Positions 55,446-64,000 of a DNA stretch of 64,000 nt are shown one piece after another. The notes below the pieces were generated by a model that was given only the letters and a program-made list of their open reading frames with translations, was not told the origin of the DNA and did not search any database. Source of the stretch: JADJLQ01 sp031417835 (lineage in GTDB: Bacteria; Bacteroidota; Bacteroidia; Chitinophagales; Saprospiraceae); the NCBI GenBank assembly GCA_031417835.1, contig JANOWJ010000032.1, forward strand, positions 1 through 64,000. The letters run 5' to 3'. The position numbers and the translations under genes were made by a program. Every line of letters starts with the position of its first letter. Within the stretch, counting starts at the first letter, position 1.

Positions 55446-58400
55446 ATGAATATTTCAGAGATTAGCTTGCGAAGACCCGTATTTGCCATAGTACTCAATA
55501 TTATTATTTTACTTTTTGGGTTGATCGGGTTTAAATTTTTAGGTGTACGAGAGTATCCGGCGATTGATCCACCTTTCGTCAATGTGCGATGCAGTTATCC
55601 CGGTGCTAATGCAGACATTATAGAATCTCAAATCACGGAGCCACTAGAAAAAGCAATTAATAGTGTGCCGGGCATCCGCAATATTACTTCCAGTAGTTCT
55701 CAAGGCAATTGCAATATCAATGTAGAGTTTGAATTGGGTTATAATCTGGAGGAAGCGGCCAATGATGTCAGAGATAAAGTGGCTCAGGCCGCCCGAAGCC
55801 TTCCTGCGGATTTAGATGGACTACCGGTAGTCAGTAAGCAAGATGCCAGTAGTGACCCGATCATCAGCATGAGAGTACAGAGTGCTAGCCGCAATCAATT
55901 AGAGATTACAGAATTTGCAAATAATGTGTTGTTAGAAAGACTCCAGACTATACCAGGAGTCAGTAGTATCCAGATCTGGGGTGAAAAAAGGTATGCAATG
56001 CGGATTTGGCTGCAACCCGATAAAATGAATGCATTTAATGTGACGGCCAAAGATATCCAACTTGCACTTCAGAGAGAAAGTGTAGAGATACCCGCAGGCA
56101 AAGTATCTGGAGATGCGGTCGAACTAAGTATACGCACGTTCGGTAGGCTTAATACGGAAGAAGAATTTAATAATGTCATCATCAGAAGCACCGAAGCTGG
56201 TATCCTTCGGTTAGGCGATGTCGCTGAAGCCGTACTGGGCCCGGAAAATGAAGAAACCGTTTTTAGAGAAAGCGGAATACCCATGATCTCAATGGCCATC
56301 ATAGCGCAACCGGGTAGCAATTACATCGCGATCTCCGATGAGTTCTATAAACGAATGGAACAAATAAAAAAAGATGTGCCTGCTGATGTTAGAGTCGGAG
56401 TCAATACAGACAGTACAAAGTTTATTAAAAAATCAATCAGCGAAGTAAAAGAGACACTTGCACTATCCTTGGCTTTGGTCATCGCCATTATTTTGTTTTT
56501 CTTTAGAAGCATCGGCATAGCACTGAGACCACTATTAGACATTCCTGTTTCATTAGTAGGTGCCTTTTTTATCATGTATCTCTGTGGGTTTTCGATTAAT
56601 GTACTGACGCTGCTGGCTATCGTCCTAGCCACTGGATTGGTTGTAGATGATGGCATCGTCGTCACAGAAAATATTTACAAGAAGATCGAGTCGGGCATGA
56701 ATAAATATCAAGCCGCTCGGGAAGGCTCCAAAGAGATCTTTTTTGCAGTGGTGGCTACATCCATTACGTTAGCCGTTGTTTTTCTACCCATTATCTTTTT
56801 ACAGGGATTTGTGGGACGATTATTTAGAGAGTTTGGTATAGTCGTAGCAGGAGCTGTCATGATATCTTGTTTAGTTTCCTTGACCCTAACCCCTGTATTA
56901 AATGTCAAATTGGCCACTGGAGCTCATCACTCTTGGTTTTATAAAGTGACAGAACCTTTTTTTAGAGGAATGGAAAATGGCTATCGATGGTCTCTGACCC
57001 AGTTTATTAAAGTAAGATGGCTGGCTTTTGTGATCATCCTGGGTTGTGCAGGTATCATCTATTTTGTCGGCAAGGAGATACCCACTGAACTTGCACCTCT
57101 GGAAGATCGCAGTATTTTTAGGATACAAGTGACAGCACCAGAGGGTACCTCATACGATGCGATGGATCGCAATATCGAGCAGATCTCACAATTTGTCATG
57201 GATAATGTACCGGAAAATACCGCGGTAATGAGTATGACCGCTCCTGGCTTTACAGGAAGCGGATCGGTCAATTCTGGATTTGTGCGGGTAGCCCTATCTG
57301 AACCCAAAGAGCGTATCCGATCTCAACAACAAATCGTTCAGGAATTGAGTAAAAACTTTAATAAGTTTACCGATGTAAGAATGTTTCCAAATCAGGATCA
57401 GACGATTCAGGTAGGTCGAAGGGGAGGGTCACAACCTGTGCAATTTGTGATTCAAAACAATGACTTTGAAAAGATAAAATTAGCCTTACCCAAATTTTTA
57501 GCCGAAGTACAGCAAAGCAAAGTGCTGCAAAATGGTGATGCGGATTTGAAATTTAATAAACCGGAATTGCGGATTAATATCGACCGACTGAAAGCAAGCG
57601 AGCTTGGTGTAAGTATTGGAGATCTTTCTGAATCCCTTCAACTTGCTCTCAGCAATAGAAGATTGGGATATTTTATTAAAGAAGGCAAACAATATCAAGT
57701 CATCGGTCAAGTCGTGCGAAGCGACCGAGATGATCCGAATGATTTAAAAAACTTTTATGTGCGAAATAATCGAGGCACTACGATATCTATTGATAATTTG
57801 GTAACGATGACGGAGGAGGTTACACCACCTACTTTGTATCATTTTAATCGTATGAAAGCAGCTACGATCAATGCAGGTCTGGCGCCAGGCATGGCTACCG
57901 GTGATGGCATAGAGGAGATGGAAGCTATAGCCAAAAGGGTATTGGACCCTTCCTTTACTACAGCACTCAGCGGTACGGCAAGAGACCTGGCAGAAAGTAA
58001 AGGCAATACCGGATTTGCATTCGTACTCGCATTGATATTAATCTTTCTGGTGTTAGCGGCTCAATTTGAGAGTTTTATCGACCCATTGATCATTATGATC
58101 ACAGTACCGCTTGCAATAGCAGGGGCATTATTGAGTTTATATTTTATGGATCAGACGCTCAATATCTTTTCTCAAATCGGTATGATCATGCTCATTGGTT
58201 TGGTGACCAAAAATGGCATTTTGATCGTTGACTTTGCCAACAAAAAACAATTGAATGGGGAATCAAAAAAAGAATCTGCCATAGACGCTTCTGTGATGCG
58301 TCTAAGACCGATTTTGATGACGAGCCTAGCTATGGCTTTAGGTGCATTGCCATTGGCTCTATCCTTAGGCAACGCCTCTACCTCAAGAATCCCGCTCGGT

Positions 58401-58514
58401 GTGGTGATCGTAGGGGGTATTATGTTTTCACTTATTCTTACTTTATACGTGATTCCGGCGATGTACACCTTCTGGAGTACAAAAAAGAAAGCCATGCCGA
58501 TTGAATTACAATAA
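55446..58514 (+). CDS. RND efflux permease (HAE1/AcrB family)
   Basis: A 1022-residue inner-membrane proton/drug antiporter with 12 membrane segments in the usual 1+5+1+5 layout. The N-terminus NISEISLRRPVFAIVLNIII is typical. Proton-relay aspartates D401 and D402 are in GLVVDDGIVVTENI; the periplasmic pore domains carry EREELS-type docking loops. RPILMTSLAMALGALPLALS and TSRIPLGVVIVGG mark the C-terminal half. The substrate range (drugs, bile salts or metabolites) is unknown. Coding overlaps the longest TolC frame, but not the start chosen for it. Confidence 0.95.
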   Translation: MNISEISLRRPVFAIVLNIIILLFGLIGFKFLGVREYPAIDPPFVNVRCSYPGANADIIESQITEPLEKAINSVPGIRNITSSSSQGNCNINVEFELGYNLEEAANDVRDKVAQAARSLPADLDGLPVVSKQDASSDPIISMRVQSASRNQLEITEFANNVLLERLQTIPGVSSIQIWGEKRYAMRIWLQPDKMNAFNVTAKDIQLALQRESVEIPAGKVSGDAVELSIRTFGRLNTEEEFNNVIIRSTEAGILRLGDVAEAVLGPENEETVFRESGIPMISMAIIAQPGSNYIAISDEFYKRMEQIKKDVPADVRVGVNTDSTKFIKKSISEVKETLALSLALVIAIILFFFRSIGIALRPLLDIPVSLVGAFFIMYLCGFSINVLTLLAIVLATGLVVDDGIVVTENIYKKIESGMNKYQAAREGSKEIFFAVVATSITLAVVFLPIIFLQGFVGRLFREFGIVVAGAVMISCLVSLTLTPVLNVKLATGAHHSWFYKVTEPFFRGMENGYRWSLTQFIKVRWLAFVIILGCAGIIYFVGKEIPTELAPLEDRSIFRIQVTAPEGTSYDAMDRNIEQISQFVMDNVPENTAVMSMTAPGFTGSGSVNSGFVRVALSEPKERIRSQQQIVQELSKNFNKFTDVRMFPNQDQTIQVGRRGGSQPVQFVIQNNDFEKIKLALPKFLAEVQQSKVLQNGDADLKFNKPELRINIDRLKASELGVSIGDLSESLQLALSNRRLGYFIKEGKQYQVIGQVVRSDRDDPNDLKNFYVRNNRGTTISIDNLVTMTEEVTPPTLYHFNRMKAATINAGLAPGMATGDGIEEMEAIAKRVLDPSFTTALSGTARDLAESKGNTGFAFVLALILIFLVLAAQFESFIDPLIIMITVPLAIAGALLSLYFMDQTLNIFSQIGMIMLIGLVTKNGILIVDFANKKQLNGESKKESAIDASVMRLRPILMTSLAMALGALPLALSLGNASTSRIPLGVVIVGGIMFSLILTLYVIPAMYTFWSTKKKAMPIELQ

Positions 58515-58530
58515 TCTTTGTCCATTATTC

Positions 58531-59829
58531 ATGAAGAAAACGCTCTTTTTATTTATTCTGTTGGGTGCATCTATCATCCGTGCTCAGGATGTCCTCACGC
58601 TCGATGAAGCTATTGCTCTTGCCCTCAGACAAAATCCCAATATCCTGATCGCCATCAATGAAAAGGAAATAGCACAAGTGTCTAATAATTGGTATGCAGC
58701 AGGTCGTCTGCCTACAGTAGCCCTCAATGGATTTTTTAATAATTCACTTACCAACCTCAATCAAAAGCTCAATAATGGTACCGAGATCGAGCGAAATGGG
58801 GTGCGCAATACTACATTGAATGGTAATGGTCAGTTTAGTTATCGATTGTATAATGGCAAAAGGATTTATATCGTCAAAAAAAGGCTTGACCTTCAAGAGG
58901 CACAATCGGATATTGCCTTAAATCAGGAAATCAATCTGACGACCTTCGATGTCATTAATCGGTATATCAATATCAACCGACTGATCAAACAGCGCGACGC
59001 AATCGTAGAAACTATTTCTTTTTTTGAAGAGCGAAGTAAACTTTCACAATCGCGATTTGAGATTGGTACAGCAGGCAAAAACGATTACCTCCAGTCGCAA
59101 GTGGATCTAAATGTCCAGCGATCCAATGAACTTAATCTGATCAATAACATCCAACTCGCTAAGACAGAACTGAATAGACTCTTGGCACGGGACCCTTTTT
59201 TAGTCTACGAAATAGAAGATGTCAATATTCCAACAGAATTGCCCTCTCGGGAATCCTTGATGGCCGCTATCGATACCCTCAATCCTGATTTAGCCTTTAT
59301 ACGCTACAACCAACAAATACTCGAGCAGGAGGCGTTAGAGACTAAGACCCAGCTCAAACCATCCCTATTCGGCAATTTTTCAACTACTTTTAATCGAAAT
59401 AATAATACGGCAGGGTTCAACTTATTTACGCAGACTTATGGACCACAAGCCGGCATTAGTGTATCCATGCCTTTATTCAATGGGCCTGTAGTCAAACAAC
59501 AGTTGCGGGTCAACGCAATTCAATATAAAAATCAAGGGCTGATCATGGACAATGTAAAACAATCCCTGATGTCTCAGGCTGCATTAGCTTACCAAAATTT
59601 TGAAAATGCCAATAGACTTATTCAACTCGAAGAGAAAAATCTAGAGATCATCCGGGAGCATAACTCTATAGCTATGGAACGATTTCGCAAGGCAACCATC
59701 ACTACTGTCGAACTTCGTCAGGCACAGCTCAATCTGGTCGAAGCGCAAAATAGAATCATCAATGCACGGTATACGCTCAAACAAAGTGAAATTCAAATCA
59801 AATTTGCCATGGGCAGTTTGGTGAATTAA
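58531..59829 (+). CDS. TolC-family outer-membrane efflux protein
   Basis: An outer-membrane channel of 432 residues completing the tripartite pump. Signal peptide MKKTLFLFILLGASIIRAQ from the ATG at 58531; the upstream TTG at 58501 would add ten residues ahead of it. Two OEP repeats follow (VLTLDEAIALALRQNPNIL; SRFEIGTAGKNDYLQSQVDL and RFRKATITTVELRQAQLNLVEA). The last gene of the operon, 16 nt after the permease stop. Confidence 0.93.
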   Translation: MKKTLFLFILLGASIIRAQDVLTLDEAIALALRQNPNILIAINEKEIAQVSNNWYAAGRLPTVALNGFFNNSLTNLNQKLNNGTEIERNGVRNTTLNGNGQFSYRLYNGKRIYIVKKRLDLQEAQSDIALNQEINLTTFDVINRYININRLIKQRDAIVETISFFEERSKLSQSRFEIGTAGKNDYLQSQVDLNVQRSNELNLINNIQLAKTELNRLLARDPFLVYEIEDVNIPTELPSRESLMAAIDTLNPDLAFIRYNQQILEQEALETKTQLKPSLFGNFSTTFNRNNNTAGFNLFTQTYGPQAGISVSMPLFNGPVVKQQLRVNAIQYKNQGLIMDNVKQSLMSQAALAYQNFENANRLIQLEEKNLEIIREHNSIAMERFRKATITTVELRQAQLNLVEAQNRIINARYTLKQSEIQIKFAMGSLVN

Positions 59830-59950
59830 GGAGCAACTGCCGAAAGTTTTCTTTTTAAGGCCATTATATTGATAGTTCAATCCCGACCTTCTACTCCCTA
59901 CGCCTAGACTTGATGCGAGCTATATGGACGGCGGTTGTAGACTTATGTAT

Positions 59951-60004
59951 ATTCAAAATAGTTTCTATGTAAATTCAAAATAGTTTCTATGTAAATTCAA
60001 AATA
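59951..60004. repeat. 22-bp tandem repeat upstream of the DUF4143 ATPase
   Basis: Units begin at 59951, 59973 and 59995 with exact 22-bp period (core ATTCAAAATAGTTTCTATGT); the third is partial. The array ends 5 nt before the TATATTTG box, so it occupies the -15 to -70 region of the promoter and could be an operator array. Three units are too few and too close for CRISPR. Confidence 0.8.
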
Positions 60005-60009
60005 ATTAG

Positions 60010-60017
60010 TATATTTG
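60010..60017 (+). promoter_or_regulatory. -7 promoter element of the DUF4143 ATPase gene
   Basis: TATATTTG is an exact TAnnTTTG match. It predicts a start near 60022-60024 and a leader of about 12 nt to the ATG at 60036. Its final TTG is the start of the longest frame, which is therefore rejected. Confidence 0.6.
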
Positions 60018-60035
60018 TCTTATTATCAACTTATT

Positions 60036-61190
60036 ATGATTGAAAGGCAAATTGTGCAATCTATTCATCGCTTAAAGGATAAATTTCCGGTTTTGGCGGT
60101 CACAGGACCCCGTCAATCGGGCAAAAGTACCTTGCTAAAAAAAATATTTCCAACCTATAGATATATTTCTTTAGAGGATCCAGATAACCGGGAATTTGCA
60201 GAATCTGACCCAAAAGGATTTCTAAAACTATATTCCGAACAAGTCATTCTTGATGAAATTCAAAGAATACCGAATTTATTTTCATATATCCAATCGAAAG
60301 TAGATGAATCCAAAATCATGGGACAATATATATTGTCTGGATCTCAAAACTTTCATTTAGTAGAAAAAATTACTCAGAGCCTAGCCGGTAGAGTTGCATT
60401 GTTTAAATTATTGCCTTTAGATTTTAAAGAGTTGGCTCATCATCAATTATTGCCATCAAGATATATTGACCTCATGTTAAAAGGTTTTTATCCCGCGATG
60501 TATGATAGGCAAATTGATCCTACAGATTTTTATTCTAATTACATTCAGACATATGTTCAACGAGATATAAGTCAATTGATCAATATTCAAGATCTAAATC
60601 TGTTCAAAACGTTTATTCAGCTTTGTGCCGGCAGATCTGGTCAGATATTAAATCTAAGTGCGCTGGCCAACGAATGCGGTATCTCACAGCCTACTGTAAA
60701 ATCCTGGCTTTCTATTTTAGAAAGTAGTTTTATTATTTTCCAACTGCAGCCATATTTTCAAAACTTTAATAAACGAGTCATCAAAACAGCTAAGCTTTAT
60801 TTTTATGATACAGGCTTGCTTTGTTTTTTATTGAGAATCAGAGACGCTCATGCGTTAATGACGAGCGACTATAAAGGGGCTTTATTTGAAAACATGATCA
60901 TTGCTGAATTTCAAAAACAAAACTATCACAACTATTTGCATCAGGATTTTTATTTCTGGAGAGATTCGAATGGCAACGAAGTAGATTTACTTATTCCAAA
61001 CGAATCAGGTTTTGATATATTTGAGATTAAAGCCTCAGAAACCATTTTAAAGCAACAATTTAAAGGACTTGAATATCTCGAAAATATTGCCCAAGGATCT
61101 GTCACCAAAAAAACGTTGATATACGGAGGGGAAGAATCGCAAATTAGGACAAATTATTCAATAAATGCATGGCATGATCTACAAAATTAA
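60036..61190 (+). CDS. AAA_14/DUF4143 ATPase
   Basis: A 384-residue protein with an AAA-like ATPase domain (Walker A AVTGPRQSGKSTLLKKI; Walker B QVILDEIQRIPNLF; sensor ILSGSQNFHLVEKI), a winged-helix segment (NLSALANECGISQPTVKSWL) and a C-terminal DUF4143 restriction-endonuclease-like domain (FYFWRDSNGNEVDLLI, FDIFEIKASE) with the nuclease-type residues Asp, Glu and Lys. These proteins are widespread, with no settled role. The DNA-binding domain and the 22-bp array over its promoter suggest autoregulation (inference). Confidence 0.9.
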   Translation: MIERQIVQSIHRLKDKFPVLAVTGPRQSGKSTLLKKIFPTYRYISLEDPDNREFAESDPKGFLKLYSEQVILDEIQRIPNLFSYIQSKVDESKIMGQYILSGSQNFHLVEKITQSLAGRVALFKLLPLDFKELAHHQLLPSRYIDLMLKGFYPAMYDRQIDPTDFYSNYIQTYVQRDISQLINIQDLNLFKTFIQLCAGRSGQILNLSALANECGISQPTVKSWLSILESSFIIFQLQPYFQNFNKRVIKTAKLYFYDTGLLCFLLRIRDAHALMTSDYKGALFENMIIAEFQKQNYHNYLHQDFYFWRDSNGNEVDLLIPNESGFDIFEIKASETILKQQFKGLEYLENIAQGSVTKKTLIYGGEESQIRTNYSINAWHDLQN

Positions 61191-61281
61191 AACGCTACAG
61201 TAAAAAAACTTTAGCTATGTTATTGGTGTGCGGTTCGGTTAAATCCGCAAGATTCGGGTTTTAATCCTATGCGGCATACCT

Positions 61282-61289
61282 TAGCTTTG
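61282..61289 (+). promoter_or_regulatory. -7 promoter element of the alkylation-repair operon
   Basis: TAGCTTTG is an exact TAnnTTTG match. The ATG at 61294 lies 4 nt after it, so the mRNA would be leaderless or nearly so if this promoter is used. A TTT lies 20 nt upstream in place of the -33 TTG. Confidence 0.55.
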
Positions 61290-61293
61290 TGGG

Positions 61294-62148
61294 ATGACAG
61301 ACTACCAACGAATAGAAAAATCGATCCGCTATATCCAAGCTAACTTTAAACAACAACCGAGCCTGGACGAAATAGCTTCACAGGCCCATCTCAGTCCTTT
61401 TCATTTCCAACGATTGTTTAAAAATTGGGCTGGTGTGAGTCCCAAAAAATTTCTGCAATATATCAATGTAGAATATGCCAAAGGACTATTAGCCCAACGT
61501 GTATCGTTAGCTGATGTAAGTTTCCAGACGGGGCTCTCCGGCACAAGTCGACTGCACGATTTGTTTGTCTCTTTGGAGGGCATGACTCCCGGTGAGTATA
61601 AGAATGGGGGCGAATCACTTCAAATCCAGTATAGTATGGCTGAGACCTTATTCGGCGATGTGATTATAGCCTCGACGACAAAGGGAGTCTGTCATCTTGC
61701 TTTTGTCACAGATGAATCAGAAGCTATCCAAAGTTTGCGGGTTCTTTTTCCTCTAGCCACGCTCCAGCAAAAGACAAATAGCGTACAACAAAAAGTGTTG
61801 AAAATTTTTACCAAAGATTGGACTGATCTGACTACGATCAAACTGCACTTGAAAGCCAGTCCTTTCCAACTCAAAGTATGGCAATCGCTGTTGTTTATTC
61901 CGTTCGGTCAAATAGCTACATATTCCTCTATCGCATCATCTATAGACCAGCCGCTGGCCTCTCGGGCAGTAGGCACAGCGATCGGTAGTAATCCAATAGC
62001 CTATCTCATACCGTGTCATCGGGTGATAAGAAGTACCGGAGTCATGGGTGATTATCATTGGGGCAGTGCAAGGAAGACAGCGATCTTAGGCTGGGAAGCA
62101 GCCCAAGTACATGTCGAAGATCACCTTGCCATTGACAATCATGCATGA
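61294..62148 (+). CDS. AraC-type regulator fused to O6-alkylguanine-DNA methyltransferase
   Basis: A 284-residue Ada-like protein lacking the N-terminal metal domain. Residues 1-105 are an AraC HTH domain (SLDEIASQAHLSPFHFQRLF; GMTPGEYK). Residues 115-275 are the methyltransferase, with the suicide cysteine C241 in AYLIPCHRVIRSTG and the DNA-binding FQLKVWQSLLFIPFGQIATY. It repairs O6-methylguanine and probably regulates the operon. The stop overlaps the next start (ATGA). Methylphosphotriester sensing is missing from this protein and may be supplied by the downstream gene. Confidence 0.94.
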   Translation: MTDYQRIEKSIRYIQANFKQQPSLDEIASQAHLSPFHFQRLFKNWAGVSPKKFLQYINVEYAKGLLAQRVSLADVSFQTGLSGTSRLHDLFVSLEGMTPGEYKNGGESLQIQYSMAETLFGDVIIASTTKGVCHLAFVTDESEAIQSLRVLFPLATLQQKTNSVQQKVLKIFTKDWTDLTTIKLHLKASPFQLKVWQSLLFIPFGQIATYSSIASSIDQPLASRAVGTAIGSNPIAYLIPCHRVIRSTGVMGDYHWGSARKTAILGWEAAQVHVEDHLAIDNHA

Positions 62149-62390
62149 TCCATCATCAAAATATTTCGTCTCTAGAGGTGCAGAGGCTAATTCATCATCA
62201 GAAGGTCGTGTGGGCAGGTAACCGCAAACTTAAAATTTATGGACATCTTCGTTGTATTTCTGGCAAAAGAATGAAAAGAGAGCACAGAGTGTTTTTTGGT
62301 TCACAGGAAGAAGCAGGTTTGAATGGGTACAGACCATGCGGTCACTGCCTGCGGTCAGAATATCAAAAATATAAAAAGGCTTTACTTTAA
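62145..62390 (+). CDS. Stand-alone Ada-type metal-binding domain protein
   Basis: An 81-residue protein matching the Ada N-terminal metal-binding domain. Cysteines are in YGHLRCISGKRMKREHRVFF and GYRPCGHC. In E. coli Ada four cysteines bind zinc (C38, C42, C69, C72); here the second position is replaced within CISGK, leaving three. Either another residue binds or zinc binding differs. The overlap with the preceding gene implies co-translation and suggests a split Ada. Repair of phosphate methylation by this protein is not shown. Confidence 0.85.
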   Translation: MIHHQNISSLEVQRLIHHQKVVWAGNRKLKIYGHLRCISGKRMKREHRVFFGSQEEAGLNGYRPCGHCLRSEYQKYKKALL

Positions 62391-62395
62391 ATGAT

Positions 62396-63019
62396 ATGAA
62401 TAACGGAACTACAGCTGCTAACATAAATCTTCTCCCCTATGATGGTGAAGTCTATTATTATGGTTGCATCATGAATGATGTCGAGGCTCAACGATATTTT
62501 GAAACCTTTATGCAGGACATTCAATGGAAAAATGATGAAGCGATCATCTTTGGCAAGCACTTTATAACCAAACGCAAAGTCGCATGGTATGGCGACGAGG
62601 GTTATAGTTATACCTATTCTAAAACAACAAAGGAAGCCCTGTCCTGGACTCCGGAATTAATAGTATTGAGAGATCAGGTCCAACACCTGACACAGACCAA
62701 CTACAATTCGTGTTTGCTCAATCTTTATCACAATGGGGAAGAAGGCATGGCTTACCACAGTGACGACGAAAAAGCCTTAGGCAAAAATTCAGCTATTGCG
62801 TCAGTAAGTTTCGGAGCCGAGCGTAGGTTTTTATTTAGGCATCGAGAATCTAAAGAAACTATAGAATTGTATTTGGCCCCGGGTAGTCTTTTGGTCATGC
62901 AAGGATCTACTCAATCTCATTGGGTGCATCGGCTCCCAATTGCTAAAAAAGTGAAAGAGCCAAGAGTGAATTTGACTTTCAGAAGGATGGAACAAAAACA
63001 AATCCAATCGGACAGTTAA
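62396..63019 (+). CDS. alkB: AlkB family Fe(II)/2-oxoglutarate dioxygenase
   Basis: A 207-residue DNA-dealkylating dioxygenase that oxidatively removes methyl groups from 1-methyladenine and 3-methylcytosine. Iron ligands H121 and D123 are in MAYHSDDE; the distal His is probably H178 in WVHRLP, and RVNLTFRRM supplies the 2-oxoglutarate arginines. NLYHNGEEGMAYHSD and SVSFGAERRFLFRH are family signatures (ALKBH2/3-like group). It begins 5 nt after the metal-binding gene. Confidence 0.95.
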   Translation: MNNGTTAANINLLPYDGEVYYYGCIMNDVEAQRYFETFMQDIQWKNDEAIIFGKHFITKRKVAWYGDEGYSYTYSKTTKEALSWTPELIVLRDQVQHLTQTNYNSCLLNLYHNGEEGMAYHSDDEKALGKNSAIASVSFGAERRFLFRHRESKETIELYLAPGSLLVMQGSTQSHWVHRLPIAKKVKEPRVNLTFRRMEQKQIQSDS

Positions 63020-63023
63020 GATC

Positions 63024-64000
63024 CTACTTAGTCAGCATCGTATACAACCAATTGCTCACTCGCTCGGTCTGCTCCGGATAGGTCCAATGTCCGGTCTCTT
63101 GATACAACCACAACTCTTTTTGTGCACTGATCACATTATATGCAGGGTGCATCGAGGTGGGTGGGCAAGTTTCATCATTATAACCCCATGAGTACACTCC
63201 GGGTACTTTGATCTGGCGTGCAAAATTGACCACATCATAATAAGAAGCCGTTTTGATCTTTGATTCCATCAGATTGCCTGGATTGTTTTTATCGAAAATA
63301 TGTGGCCAACCGCCTGCACGATTTTGAGTATAACCAGCCATGTCTGACATAGCAGGATAAAAGGCTCCCAGATATCGCACCCTAGGGTCAAGACCTGCAG
63401 TGACGATCGCCAACGCACCACCTTGGCTCCCTCCTGTGACGGCTAGATTGCGACCATCAAATTGGGCTAAACTAAAGATAAAATCATTAGCCCGGACGCA
63501 ACCCAGGAATACTCGCTTATAATAAAATTTATCCTTATCATCCAAATTGTATGCCCAATATCCAGCCAATGGACCAGCTCCGAGATTCTGATATACCACC
63601 GGGTCCATATTGACTGGTATACCATGGATACCAATCTCCAAGGTGATCAGGCCTCGATCTGCCATTGCTACATCTCCGGCATAAGGTCGCACGCCTGCTC
63701 CGGGTACTCGCAATAATGCAGGATATTTGCCTTCTTTTTTAGGTACTGATAAGATGCCATATAAGCGTACTGTACCACCATCGCGATAGTTTTGAAGGTT
63801 GACTTGATAGACATTAGACTTTTCGGTACATCGATCTGGCAATAAGGTCATCCGGGCATCCATAGGTATTTTTGCGAGCGCTATTTTAGCTGAATCCCAG
63901 TAAGAAATGAAATCGGATGGATAGGCTACGATTGGCTTTAGATTAGATGGGTTGAATCCTGCTGTAGCCAAGCCACGATACACTTTACCATCTATTGTAG
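63024..64000 (-). CDS. Acetyl-xylan-esterase (AXE1) family hydrolase, partial
   Basis: At least 324 residues; the frame stays open to the window edge (TIDGKVYRGLATAGFNP), so the true start lies beyond 64000 and the GTG at 63983 is not it. Alpha/beta hydrolase of the cephalosporin-C deacetylase/AXE1 family: nucleophile Ser in VTGGSQGGALAIV, Asp in GYNDETCPP, His in ETGHWTYP. It probably deacetylates xylan or other glycans. The position of its missing N-terminus leaves export unknown. It converges with the alkB gene, 4 nt apart. Confidence 0.9.
   Translation of the reverse strand, partial: TIDGKVYRGLATAGFNPSNLKPIVAYPSDFISYWDSAKIALAKIPMDARMTLLPDRCTEKSNVYQVNLQNYRDGGTVRLYGILSVPKKEGKYPALLRVPGAGVRPYAGDVAMADRGLITLEIGIHGIPVNMDPVVYQNLGAGPLAGYWAYNLDDKDKFYYKRVFLGCVRANDFIFSLAQFDGRNLAVTGGSQGGALAIVTAGLDPRVRYLGAFYPAMSDMAGYTQNRAGGWPHIFDKNNPGNLMESKIKTASYYDVVNFARQIKVPGVYSWGYNDETCPPTSMHPAYNVISAQKELWLYQETGHWTYPEQTERVSNWLYTMLTK

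Noticed and set aside
59951..60004. CRISPR-like array
   Set aside because: Only three contiguous units, no spacers and no cas genes.

Overview
The window looks like a chromosomal segment of a Bacteroidota bacterium, probably from the Saprospirales/Chitinophagales side of the phylum. This is an inference from several traits: a C-terminal type IX secretion (Por) sorting domain, TonB-dependent receptors with N-terminal carboxypeptidase-like domains, LytS/LytTR signalling, AT-rich leaders without Shine-Dalgarno sequences, and several exact matches to the Bacteroidota -7 promoter element TAnnTTTG. There is no rRNA, tRNA, intact insertion sequence, prophage or CRISPR array. Coding is dense, and most gaps carry short palindromes or gene remnants.

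Layout. 1-9.6 kb: a twin hairpin element, a Y-family DNA polymerase, a Tat-exported Gfo/Idh/MocA oxidoreductase, a secreted GH13 amylase-like enzyme, an M48 metalloprotease lipoprotein, and a short run of small genes. 9.6-16.8 kb: signalling, with a receiver gene overlapping a receiver-adenylate cyclase gene, an enolase-superfamily enzyme and a TPR-containing sensor kinase, plus two stretches that look like decayed genes. 16.8-30.1 kb: a small orphan gene with a strong terminator, a 2887-residue cyclic beta-1,2-glucan synthase homologue, a DUF1015 protein, a methyltransferase interrupted by one in-frame stop, and a polysaccharide flippase. 30.2-33.5 kb: small envelope proteins and hydrolases. 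33.5-40.7 kb: an inorganic-carbon module on the minus strand (small exported protein, SulP transporter, beta-carbonic anhydrase, DabA, DabB). 40.9-46.8 kb: a PIF1-like helicase with HRDC and HTH domains, TerC, a DUF1080 lipoprotein, a GNAT acetyltransferase and an SDR. 47-59.8 kb: outer-membrane receptors, a LytS/LytTR pair and a tripartite RND efflux operon. 60-63 kb: an AAA/DUF4143 ATPase behind a 22-bp tandem repeat, then a DNA-alkylation repair operon (AraC-methyltransferase fusion, separate Ada-type metal-binding protein, AlkB). The window ends inside an acetyl-xylan-esterase-type hydrolase.

How the genes work together. SulP, carbonic anhydrase and DabAB can together import and interconvert CO2 and bicarbonate. 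The LytTR regulator probably acts on two sites found here, one before its own kinase operon and one before the next TonB-dependent receptor. Each is a pair of 9-bp direct repeats with a 12-bp spacer. The alkylation operon splits the functions of E. coli Ada over two overlapping genes and adds AlkB. The most notable signals are the paired LytTR-like sites, the covarying twin hairpins after the polymerase gene, the repeat array over the DUF4143 ATPase promoter, the split Ada operon with a nearly leaderless start, and the interrupted methyltransferase.

Several start codons were moved downstream of the longest open frame. In three genes the longest frame starts on the TTG that ends a TAnnTTTG promoter box, so that start would lie upstream of the transcript.
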